Position numbers and translations under genes: made by a program. Source: Acidimicrobiaceae bacterium (lineage in GTDB: Bacteria; Actinomycetota; Acidimicrobiia; Acidimicrobiales; Palsa-688). Taken from it: a stretch of 5,149 nucleotides of DNA. This document shows, piece by piece, positions 1 through 5,149 of this stretch; the stretch's first letter is position 1, and the number at the start of each line of letters is the position of its first letter. The stretch covers positions 1 to 5,149 of the forward strand of contig WQVT01000220.1 of the NCBI GenBank assembly GCA_009785715.1. Reading direction: 5' to 3'. A model generated the notes under the pieces. The model was not told the origin of the DNA. It saw only the letters and a program-made list of their open reading frames with translations, and ran no database searches.

Positions 1-300
1 ATCGGCTGGTTCGACAAGTTCGGGAAGAAGGTCCTCTGGCTTTCCCCGGAGCCGGCCGAGCCGTTCTGTGAGCTCACCGCCTTGCTGGCGGAGCGTTTCG
101 ATACGCCGCCCTGGGCCGGGAAGTTCACCGAGTTGATCCCTCACCTCACCATCGGTCACGCCGAAGCCGACGGCCCCCTGGAGCCGGTGGCGGAGGTCCT
201 GAGGCCCGGACTGCCGGTCCATTGCCGCGCCGAGGAGGTGTGGGCGATGGTCGGGGACGGGTACCACTGGAGCGTCCACGCCAAGGTGCCGCTCGGCTGA
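1..300 (+). CDS. 2'-5' RNA ligase family protein (LigT/ThpR-like 2H phosphoesterase), C-terminal part
   Basis: The frame is open from base 1 and ends at TGA 298-300, giving 99 C-terminal residues; the N-terminus and start lie outside the window. The sequence shows a PHLTIGH stretch with the His codon at 142-144. This fits the second HxT(x) motif of the 2H phosphoesterase superfamily, whose paired His/Thr motifs form the active site. The preceding stretch (VLWLSPEPAEPF, then a helix and a PPWAGKF loop) matches the usual run-up to that motif in bacterial 2'-5' RNA ligase family proteins. Known members act on RNA 2',3'-cyclic phosphates or 2'-5' linkages in the cytoplasm; the natural substrate is often unknown. 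The first HxT motif should lie upstream of the window, so catalytic completeness cannot be judged. The gene converges on the reductase gene, with 108 bases between the two stops. Confidence 0.85.
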   Translation: MGWFDKFGKKVLWLSPEPAEPFCELTALLAERFDTPPWAGKFTELIPHLTIGHAEADGPLEPVAEVLRPGLPVHCRAEEVWAMVGDGYHWSVHAKVPLG

Positions 301-408
301 CGGCTGGGGGCTGTCCGCTTGCGGGTGGGCGGCAGGCGGATGGCTGCTGACCGCAGGCGGATAGGCGGTGGACGGCTGGCGGTGGCGGATGGGTGGATGG
401 CGGGCGGC
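301..408. repeat. G-rich low-complexity spacer between convergent genes
   Basis: This spacer separates the stops of the RNA ligase gene and the reductase gene. The plus strand is strongly G-rich and contains three exact copies of GGCGGAT (335-341, 356-362, 384-390). The first two lie in a longer direct repeat, GCAGGCGGAT (332-341 and 353-362), 21 bases apart. I see no hairpin followed by a T-run, so no intrinsic terminator can be called for either gene. Frames run open through it on both strands, but the predicted peptides are low-complexity Arg/Pro/Gly and are not credible genes. Confidence 0.5.
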
Positions 409-1701
409 TCAGGAGCGAGACGCCTCGGGGCTGTTCGCCGCTGGCTCGGGCTCGGGCTCGGGCTCGGGGGCAGGCTTCGAATCGGGCTGGAAGGCCCCCA
501 GGCGGTGGAGTGCGCCTCTCGACCAGCGGTGCGGGGTGACGAACACGGCCCGCGGATAGTCCTCGAACATCCAGCGGGCGAAGTGCGCCCTGGTCCGGGG
601 CGAATGATCGGCGAGCCGCAAGGCGGCGCCCGCCGTTCGCGGGTCCGCCAGTATCCGGGAAAGCAGGCGGGAGGCGCGATCGTCGACCGTCATGCCGGCT
701 GCGATGCCGCGGCGGTAGCGCCTCGCAGCCCGGTCGGGCCGGTCGGGTCCGGCCGCGGCGATGACCTCGCCGGCCAGTCGCCCGGTTTCGAGAGCCTGGG
801 CGATCCCCTCGCCGGTCATCGGGTCGGCAGCGCGTGCCGCATCGCCAACGAACAGCACCCTGCCGTCCCACCCGCTGAGCGGGTTTCGGGAGATCCTGGC
901 CGGGATGGGCCACGCCTTCCAGGGGCCGTCGGGCCGAATCTCCCGCCCGAGGACCTCGACGATGTGGGGGCGGGTCAACACGTCTGCCCACTGCGCCTTC
1001 AGTTGCCCGGTGGAGTGTCCCGCCCGGCGCTGCACGCCGAAGCCGACGTTCACCCGCCCGTCCGGCAGCGGAAACGACCACGCGTAACCCGGGATCAGAT
1101 CCGGCTCGAACCAGACCCAGAGCTTGCGGGCCAGCGGACCGGCGCCCTCGAAATATTGGCGGACGGCGTGCCACTCGCCGAGGTAGCCCGGCTCGCCGAG
1201 CCCGAGGAGCTTGCGCAGCGGCGACCACATCCCGTCGGCGCCGATCGCGTACCAGGCCCGGACCCGGGTCCCGTCCTCGAACCCGAGCCGGACGACCTCG
1301 CCTCCCGGCTCCAGCTCCGCCCGGCAGAGGGCCCGGCCCTCGAGCACGTCAACGCCTCGCCGGCGGGCGAGGGCCACGAGGGCGGCGTCGAGATCCAGGC
1401 GCTGGGCGGAGGCTGCGTAGAGGGTGCCGTCGTCGGGGAGCGGAAAGCCTGCCTGCTGGCCGTTCGGCACCCGGATCCAGGCTTCGCGCACCGGCTGCCA
1501 GGAAGCGACGCCGGCGGGATCCAGGCCGAGCTCCTCGAGGTGGCGGAGTGCGGCCGTGGTCAGGCCGTCGCCACAACATTTGTCGCGGGGGAAGCGTGCG
1601 CGATCGAGGAGCGTGACCCGCAGCCCCAGACCAGCCAGGGTGACGGCCGCAGCCGTGCCGGCCGGACCGGCGCCCACCACCGCCACGTCCGTCTCGATCA
1701 C
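409..1701 (-). CDS. Geranylgeranyl reductase family FAD-dependent oxidoreductase
   Basis: This 430-residue flavoprotein of the geranylgeranyl reductase family has a Rossmann GAGPAG motif at residues 10-15 and an acidic residue, Asp33, ending the second strand. The family-typical FPRDKCCGDG lies at 37-46, GADG at 154-157, PGYAWSFPLPDGRVNVGFG at 204-222, and the FAD-binding GDAARAADPMTGEGI at 286-300. Family members saturate isoprenoid double bonds, for example in chlorophyll phytyl chains, archaeal lipids or mycobacterial menaquinone (MenJ). The substrate here is unknown; menaquinone or another polyprenyl lipid is a reasonable guess, and an unrelated group 2 flavoprotein role is possible. The start is GTG at 1701, chosen because it gives GAGPAG the normal N-terminal spacing and overlaps the upstream glycosyltransferase stop as GTGA. 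No clear Shine-Dalgarno is seen, which suggests translational coupling. The last 20-odd residues are a low-complexity Pro-Glu tail, probably outside the fold. Confidence 0.9.
   Translation of the reverse strand: MIETDVAVVGAGPAGTAAAVTLAGLGLRVTLLDRARFPRDKCCGDGLTTAALRHLEELGLDPAGVASWQPVREAWIRVPNGQQAGFPLPDDGTLYAASAQRLDLDAALVALARRRGVDVLEGRALCRAELEPGGEVVRLGFEDGTRVRAWYAIGADGMWSPLRKLLGLGEPGYLGEWHAVRQYFEGAGPLARKLWVWFEPDLIPGYAWSFPLPDGRVNVGFGVQRRAGHSTGQLKAQWADVLTRPHIVEVLGREIRPDGPWKAWPIPARISRNPLSGWDGRVLFVGDAARAADPMTGEGIAQALETGRLAGEVIAAAGPDRPDRAARRYRRGIAAGMTVDDRASRLLSRILADPRTAGAALRLADHSPRTRAHFARWMFEDYPRAVFVTPHRWSRGALHRLGAFQPDSKPAPEPEPEPEPAANSPEASRS
443..466. repeat. Hexanucleotide tandem repeat in the reductase C-terminus
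   Basis: Four exact tandem copies of GGCTCG on the plus strand are read on the minus strand as alternating Glu-Pro codons near the end of the reductase. Because the unit is six bases, gain or loss of copies changes tail length by Glu-Pro pairs without shifting the frame. The tract lies after all recognisable FAD motifs, so copy number should have little effect on the catalytic fold (inference). Confidence 0.75.
1698..1701 (-). other. GTGA stop/start overlap coupling glycosyltransferase and reductase
   Basis: Read on the minus strand, bases 1701 to 1698 spell GTGA. GTG is the reductase start and TGA is the glycosyltransferase stop, so the genes share four bases. Such overlaps commonly allow re-initiation by terminating ribosomes. 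The reductase lacks an obvious Shine-Dalgarno at the normal distance; the nearest AGGAG-like stretch is more than 20 bases upstream. That makes coupled translation the simplest reading. Confidence 0.75.
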
Positions 1702-2711
1702 TGACGGCTCAGGCTAGCCGGGGGCGGCTCCTGCCTCGCGCTCGGCATCGGGGTGGCGTCCCGATCGGGGTTGGCGCTCGGTTTGGGGTGTGCGCTCGCG
1801 TCGGGGTGGGTTCTGGTGTTGGGGTGGGTTCTGGCATCGCGGTCGGCGAGGCGGAGGACGGCTTCGGGAGGTGGGCCGAAGCGCCCGAAGAGGAAGTCGA
1901 CGATCGCCCGAACGTCGAGCTCGAGGTGAGCCCGCCAGCGCGTCGGGTCCGAGCGGGCCCGACCGATGGCCCGGGTCACCGCCAAGATGCCCTGCAAGCT
2001 GGCCGGATAGCGCCCGAAGTGGGTGCGCACCAGAAGCAGGTTGTTCCGGGTCTGCAGATAGTCGGCCACCAATTGGGGAGGGAGCTGGCTGTTGTCCACC
2101 ACCGCTCCCCACACCAAACCGACCCGCCAGCCCGTGGCCCGCGCCCGCAGGCTGAGGTCGGCCTCCTCGCCATAGGCGAAATACCGCTCGTCAAACAGGC
2201 CGACTTGCTCGATGACGGCGCGACGAACGAGCAGCAGGGTGCCATGGGCGAACCCGACGTCCTGCCAGCCGCCGCCCCGGACGCCCGGTTGGTAGAAGCC
2301 ACCCAGCACCCGGTCGACCGTGGGAACCAGGTCGAACTCCGGCCCGAACTCGGCGCTGACCACCCCTGCGTCCGGCCGGGTCTCGATCTCGGAGAAGATC
2401 CGGGCCAGGCAACCGGGGCGGACGATGGCGTCGTGTGGCGCGACCGCCACCCATTCCCCGCGCCCGCGCTCCAGCCAGGCTCGCCAACCGAGGTTCGCCC
2501 CCGGGCCGAATCCGGCGTTCCTGCCCGCGTCGATGATCTCGGTCGCCGGGAGCAGCGCGCGCAGACGGCTCGCGTTGGACGGTGAGGATCCGTTGTCCAC
2601 CACGGTCGCCGTGATCCCCGGCCCCTCGGCGAGGAGGGCGGCGACCACCGCGGCGCAGCGCTCGGGCTGGTCTCGGTGGACGACCACGACGTGCACGTCC
2701 GGCACGGGCAT
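1698..2711 (-). CDS. Family 2 glycosyltransferase
   Basis: This 337-residue GT-A fold glycosyltransferase resembles GT2 rhamnosyl/galactosyl-type enzymes. It begins with a short strand (VHVVVVHRD, 6-14). The nucleotide-sugar site VVDNGS is at 37-42 and the GRNAGFGPGANLG loop at 63-75, typical of this group. Asp94 in APHDA (91-95) sits at the DxD-like metal site, where NPDxxV is more usual. FDERYFAYGEEADLSLRA (173-190) carries the ED-type catalytic base region, and a YLQTRNNLLLVR helix follows at 218-229. No membrane segment is evident, so the protein is probably cytosolic or peripheral. Donor and acceptor are unknown. ATG at 2711 is chosen because the reading frame continues far upstream only as low-complexity Arg/Gly/Pro sequence overlapping the hydrolase; a weak CAGG lies about nine bases upstream. 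It starts 20 bases after the hydrolase stop and overlaps the reductase start. The C-terminus (about 295-331) is a repetitive, probably disordered tail. Confidence 0.9.
   Translation of the reverse strand: MPVPDVHVVVVHRDQPERCAAVVAALLAEGPGITATVVDNGSSPSNASRLRALLPATEIIDAGRNAGFGPGANLGWRAWLERGRGEWVAVAPHDAIVRPGCLARIFSEIETRPDAGVVSAEFGPEFDLVPTVDRVLGGFYQPGVRGGGWQDVGFAHGTLLLVRRAVIEQVGLFDERYFAYGEEADLSLRARATGWRVGLVWGAVVDNSQLPPQLVADYLQTRNNLLLVRTHFGRYPASLQGILAVTRAIGRARSDPTRWRAHLELDVRAIVDFLFGRFGPPPEAVLRLADRDARTHPNTRTHPDASAHPKPSANPDRDATPMPSARQEPPPASLSRQ
1749..1834. repeat. 18-base-period tandem repeat encoding the glycosyltransferase tail
   Basis: On the plus strand GGGG tracts recur at 1767, 1785, 1803 and 1821, exactly 18 bases apart, with a further tract near 1750 slightly out of phase. 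The two clearest units share GGGGTGGGTTCTGG (1803-1816 and 1821-1834). On the minus strand each unit gives six residues, seen as degenerate THPNTR, THPDAS, AHPKPS and ANPDRD blocks. The frame is kept. The tract follows the last conserved glycosyltransferase helix and looks like an expanded, Pro/His/Asn-rich disordered tail. Confidence 0.7.
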
Positions 2712-2731
2712 GGCGTCGGACCTGCTGCGGG

Positions 2732-3487
2732 CTAGCCGGCCATCTGAGCGGCCATGCGGACCAGGTCCGCCAGGGCATCCGGATCGCCGACGTGGATCCC
2801 GTGCTCGGCCCCGGGCACCTCGACCAGCCGCGCCTGGGGGAGGTCGGCCGCCAGGGCACGCGCCCACTCCGCAGCGGGCGAATATCCCTGACCCCCGTAG
2901 CCCACCACCACCGGGATAGAGACGTCCTTCGGGTCGAACGGCCGTCCCGAGCGCAACGACGCCATGTCGCTGACCAGCGTGTCGCCCTCCGCCCGGCGGA
3001 GCCGGCGTGTGGCCTCCGGGAGGCGTTCCCACACGTTGTCGCCTGCCACCCTGCGGATGAAGGCTTCCGCCTGGTCTGCCGGCGTCACCTCCGGCGGGGT
3101 GGGGCTGGGATCGGGGAGCACCCACAGCGCCGGCGGTTCGTAGACGACCGCGGCGGCGAGCAGATCGCGGTGGGCGGCGGCCGCGGCGAGCACCACGTTC
3201 CCCCCGAAGCTGTGGCCGAGCGCCACCACCCGGTCGGAAGGGCCGACCTCGGCGCGAACCACCTCGAGCAGGTCCTCCACCTGCTGGTCGAAGTCCTCGG
3301 TCACCGGAAGGTCCAGTGAGCCCGCGTAGCCCCTCCGGTCGTAGGCCACCACCGACCAGTCGGGCAGGTGGGTCCACAGCCGGCGGAAGCTCGTGGAGCG
3401 ATCCATGGCACCGTGCACGGCAACCAGGACGTGACCGGCTCCCGGCCCCTCTTCGGTCGGCGTGCGGCGGATGACGTGAAGGCCCAT
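2732..3487 (-). CDS. Alpha/beta fold hydrolase
   Basis: This 251-residue alpha/beta hydrolase has the oxyanion-hole HGAMD at 25-29, YDRRGYAGS at 49-57, and the nucleophile elbow GHSFGG at 91-96 with Ser93. The catalytic His is probably His229 in PGAEHGIHVGDP. The usual acid position after the next-to-last core strand reads VVVGYGGQGYSP (193-204) and has no Asp or Glu. Glu117 in VVYEPP, after the strand following the nucleophile, is a candidate acid, as in some haloalkane dehalogenases. The product is a cytosolic esterase, lipase or related enzyme of unknown substrate. No signal peptide or membrane segment is seen. ATG at 3487 is chosen because the frame extends upstream to 3838 only through repetitive, Arg/Pro-rich spacer sequence. 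No strong Shine-Dalgarno precedes it. It is the first gene of the apparent trio with the glycosyltransferase, which starts 20 bases after its TAG stop. Confidence 0.88.
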   Translation of the reverse strand: MGLHVIRRTPTEEGPGAGHVLVAVHGAMDRSTSFRRLWTHLPDWSVVAYDRRGYAGSLDLPVTEDFDQQVEDLLEVVRAEVGPSDRVVALGHSFGGNVVLAAAAAHRDLLAAAVVYEPPALWVLPDPSPTPPEVTPADQAEAFIRRVAGDNVWERLPEATRRLRRAEGDTLVSDMASLRSGRPFDPKDVSIPVVVGYGGQGYSPAAEWARALAADLPQARLVEVPGAEHGIHVGDPDALADLVRMAAQMAG

Positions 3488-3568
3488 GACGGTCCGGAAG
3501 CTAGTGGAGGGTGGCGCGCTGGCGGGTGTGGCGGCGGGCACGGGCCGGCGGGGATGGTGGCCTGGACA

Positions 3569-3598
3569 GGGCGGGGGATGGGGGGCGGGGACGAGGGG
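3569..3598 (+). other. Candidate G-quadruplex-forming G-tract cluster
   Basis: Five G-runs of 3, 5, 6, 4 and 4 bases are separated by loops of 1, 2, 1 and 4 bases on the plus strand. This satisfies the usual pattern of four or more G3+ tracts with short loops. It lies about 80 bases upstream of the hydrolase start. The plus strand is the template for the minus-strand genes, so any quadruplex would form on the template DNA and not in their mRNA. Formation and effect are inference; in a genome this G-rich, such runs can arise by chance. Confidence 0.5.
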
Positions 3599-3601
3599 CG
3601 G

Positions 3602-3700
3602 TGCGCGAGACCGTGCGTGCTTTGTGCGACCTTGCGTGATTGAGGTTCCCTGCGAGCACAGAACACGCAGAGAAACCTCAACCACGCACGGTCCCGCGCA
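3602..3700. repeat. Long imperfect palindrome with a duplicated left arm
   Basis: The inner hairpin pairs 3628-3654 with 3666-3693: 24 of 27 positions match, with one bulged A and an 11-base loop (3655-3665). The right-arm outer segment CACGCACGGTC (3683-3693) can alternatively pair with GACCGTGCGTG (3609-3619). That pairing extends to 3602-3619 against 3683-3700 with 17 of 18 matches. The left arm therefore carries two near-identical copies, GACCGTGCGTG at 3609 and GACCTTGCGTG at 3628, that compete for one right arm. The element is less GC-rich than its surroundings. There is no T-run on either side, so it is not a canonical intrinsic terminator. It could be an ettA 3'-end structure, a leader element of the hydrolase trio, or one copy of a dispersed palindromic (REP/MITE-like) repeat. 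Confidence 0.8.
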
Positions 3701-3768
3701 GCGCTCGGTGCCGAGACGGCCAGGTGGGCGAAGCCGGGCAGGTACACCGGGGGCGCTGGGTCGCATCC

Positions 3769-3857
3769 CGCAAGCCGCCCGCCCTCCGCTCCGCCCGCAA
3801 GCCCCCCGCCCTCCGCTCCGCCCGCAAGCCGCGCGCAAGCCGCCCGCCTTCCGCTCC
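3769..3857. repeat. 27-base tandem repeat just downstream of ettA
   Basis: Units beginning CGCAAGCC start at 3769, 3796, 3823 and 3834. The first two are full 27-base units differing at one position. The third is truncated to 11 bases (CGCAAGCCGCG). The fourth follows the unit again, with one C-to-T change, until it runs into the ettA stop region. On the minus strand the array begins three bases after the ettA TGA, so it is transcribed in the ettA 3' untranslated region unless termination is immediate. The units have no spacers between them, so this is not a CRISPR array. Confidence 0.8.
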
Positions 3858-3860
3858 CCC

Positions 3861-5149
3861 TCAGCCCCGCACCAGCGGCTTGTACTTCACCCGATGAGGC
3901 TGGTCGGCGTCGGTACCCAGCCGGCGGTGTCGGTCCGCCTCGTAGTCGCTGAAGTTCCCCTCGAACCACCGGACCTCCGAGTCGCCCTCGAAGGCGAGGA
4001 CGTGTGTGGCGATCCGGTCGAGGAACCACCGGTCGTGGCTGATCACCACCGCAGCGCCCGGGAAGCCGAGCAACGCCTCCTCCAGCGCCCGCAGCGTGTC
4101 CACGTCCAGGTCGTTCGTCGGCTCGTCGAGCAGCAGGACGTTGCCTCCGCTCTTCAGCACCTTCGCCAGCTGCAGCCGGTTGCGCTCGCCGCCGGAGAGC
4201 TGCCCGACCAGCTTCTGCTGGTCGCTGCCCTTGAACCCGAAGCTCGCCACGTACGCCCGGCCGTGCAGCTCTTGCTTGCCGACGACGATCTGGTCGGCGC
4301 CCTCGGTGATCTCGTCGTAGACGGTGTTCTCCGGGCCGAGAGCCTCGCGTGATTGGTCGACGTAGGCCAGCACGACGGTCGCCCCAACCGACAGCGAGCC
4401 CGAGTCCGGAGCCTCGTCGCCGACGATCATCCGGAACAGCGTCGTTTTGCCCGCCCCATTCGGACCGATCACGCCGACGATGCCGCCGGGCGGCAGCAGG
4501 AAGGACAGGTCGTCGATCAGGAGCCGATCCCCGTACCCCTTACTCAAACCCGACGCGTCCACGACCCGGTCGCCGAGGCGCGGCCCCGGGGGGATGCTGA
4601 TCTCGAGCTTGTCGGGCCGACTGTCCGCCGCCGACTGCTCCGCCGAAGCCACCAGCTCGTTGTAGGCGTTGATGCGGGCCTTGCCCTTCGCCTGGCGGGC
4701 CCGGGGGGACATCCGGATCCACTCGAGCTCCCGTTCGAGCGCCGCCTGACGATTGCGATCCGCCTTCTCCTCCGCGGCCAGGCGGGCCTGCTTCTGCTCC
4801 AGCCACGACGAGTAGTTCCCCTGCCACGGGATGCCCGCCCCGCGGTCCAGCTCGAGGATCCAACCGGCCACGTTGTCGAGGAAGTACCGGTCGTGGGTGA
4901 CGGCCACGACCGTCCCGGGGTACTCCTGCAGGGTTCGCTCCAGCCATGCCACCGACTCGGCGTCGAGGTGGTTGGTCGGCTCGTCGAGAAGGAGGAGGTC
5001 GGGCCGGGTCAGCAGCAGGCGGCACAGGGCGACCCGCCGCCGCTCGCCGCCCGACAGCGTCGAAACCGGTGCGTCGCCCGGCGGGAGCCGGAGGGCGTCC
5101 ATCGCGATCTCGAGGGTCCGGTCCAGGTCCCAGGCGCCGGCGGCGTCGA
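3861..5149 (-). CDS. ettA: Energy-dependent translational throttle protein EttA (ABC-F ATPase), 5' truncated
   Basis: The frame is open from the window edge to TGA 3861-3863, giving about 428 residues; the N-terminus is outside the window. Counting from the internal Met codon at 5100-5102, the first ABC domain shows LSGGE (16-20), Walker B LLLLDE (36-41) and switch His70. The linker with RMSPRARQAKGKAR (130-143) is the EttA-type tRNA-interaction motif. The second ABC domain has Walker A GPNGAGKT (213-220), LSGGE (302-306), LLLLDEP with Glu327, and His356. The ending HRVKYKPL is typical of EttA. Upstream of that Met the frame reads AWDLDRTLEIA, which matches the family and shows the gene continues. 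EttA binds the ribosomal E site and gates entry into elongation according to ATP/ADP. All catalytic residues visible are intact. The missing part should contain the first Walker A and the arm. It is co-directional with the hydrolase but separated by 373 bases, so it is probably a separate unit. Confidence 0.95.
   Translation of the reverse strand, partial: DAAGAWDLDRTLEIAMDALRLPPGDAPVSTLSGGERRRVALCRLLLTRPDLLLLDEPTNHLDAESVAWLERTLQEYPGTVVAVTHDRYFLDNVAGWILELDRGAGIPWQGNYSSWLEQKQARLAAEEKADRNRQAALERELEWIRMSPRARQAKGKARINAYNELVASAEQSAADSRPDKLEISIPPGPRLGDRVVDASGLSKGYGDRLLIDDLSFLLPPGGIVGVIGPNGAGKTTLFRMIVGDEAPDSGSLSVGATVVLAYVDQSREALGPENTVYDEITEGADQIVVGKQELHGRAYVASFGFKGSDQQKLVGQLSGGERNRLQLAKVLKSGGNVLLLDEPTNDLDVDTLRALEEALLGFPGAAVVISHDRWFLDRIATHVLAFEGDSEVRWFEGNFSDYEADRHRRLGTDADQPHRVKYKPLVRG

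Larger units (their letters stand above)
3488..3860. other. Repeat-rich spacer between ettA and the hydrolase
   Basis: This 373-base non-coding stretch sits between the ettA stop and the hydrolase start, both on the minus strand. From the ettA side it holds a 27-base-period tandem repeat (3769-3857), about 70 bases of unremarkable GC-rich sequence, a long imperfect palindrome (3602-3700) and a G-tract cluster (3569-3598). It then has about 80 bases of G-rich sequence before the hydrolase ATG. The promoter for the hydrolase trio should lie here, but I could not find a convincing -35/-10 pair. Long open frames cross it on both strands; their peptides are repetitive and lack any recognisable domain. 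Confidence 0.7.

Noticed and set aside
146..1228. 360-codon minus-strand frame overlapping the reductase
   Set aside because: It is another frame of the same strand, rich in Arg, Pro and Gly, without family motifs, and it runs across the reductase stop into the ligase gene.
319..1704. 461-codon open frame on the plus strand opposite the reductase
   Set aside because: It is the antisense of a gene with clear FAD motifs. The predicted protein is low-complexity with no recognisable domain, as expected from GC-rich third-position bias.
2712..3377. N-terminal extension of the glycosyltransferase frame up to 3377
   Set aside because: The added 222 residues are Arg/Gly/Pro-rich and overlap the hydrolase. 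The family N-terminus begins at the Met at 2711.
3628..3693. Intrinsic terminator for ettA
   Set aside because: The stem is long, has mismatches and a bulge, and no T-run follows on the minus strand. A factor-dependent or processing role remains possible but is not shown.
3488..3838. N-terminal extension of the hydrolase frame up to 3838
   Set aside because: It translates the tandem repeat and palindrome into Arg/Gly/Pro-rich sequence. The hydrolase fold begins right after the Met at 3487.
3769..3857. CRISPR array
   Set aside because: The units abut directly with no unique spacers, one unit is truncated, and no cas gene is present.
3301..4029. 242-codon minus-strand frame across the spacer
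   Set aside because: It overlaps both the ettA end and the hydrolase start and contains the tandem repeat. No domain is visible in its peptide.

Overview
This is a high-GC bacterial window, about 70% G+C by eye. It has strong G/C bias at third codon positions, one GTG start and tightly packed genes. The protein types (EttA-type ABC-F ATPase, geranylgeranyl-reductase-like flavoprotein, small family 2 glycosyltransferase, LigT-like 2H phosphoesterase) suit an actinobacterium, possibly an uncultured lineage. That placement is an inference, because nothing in the window fixes the taxon.

Layout. Bases 1-300 on the plus strand are the C-terminal part of a 2'-5' RNA ligase family protein, cut off by the window start. 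Everything else that codes is on the minus strand and converges on it. Reading leftward from the right edge, the first gene is ettA (3861-5149, missing its N-terminus). A 373-base spacer (3488-3860) follows, and then three closely packed genes: an alpha/beta hydrolase (2732-3487), a family 2 glycosyltransferase (1698-2711) and a geranylgeranyl-reductase-family FAD oxidoreductase (409-1701). The last three look like one transcription unit: the first gap is 20 bases, and the second junction is a GTGA overlap of start and stop codons. A G-rich spacer (301-408) separates the convergent reductase and ligase genes.

The non-coding structure is the most unusual part. The ettA/hydrolase spacer holds a 27-base tandem repeat starting just after the ettA stop, a long imperfect palindrome whose left arm is partly duplicated (3602-3700), and a run of closely spaced G-tracts (3569-3598). 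Low-complexity expansions also occur in the last codons of the glycosyltransferase (18-base period) and of the reductase (6-base period), and the convergent spacer has scattered GGCGGAT copies. Repeats therefore cluster at gene 3' ends.

Functionally, EttA is a housekeeping translation factor and is probably unrelated to the trio. A glycosyltransferase coupled to an isoprenoid-reductase-like enzyme could act on a lipid or isoprenoid product, with the hydrolase as an accessory esterase or lipase, but the substrate is not visible. I see no clear defence system, mobile element, CRISPR array, tRNA or rRNA. I cannot support a claim of a wholly new system here; the best candidates for a second look are the palindrome and the hydrolase-glycosyltransferase-reductase trio.
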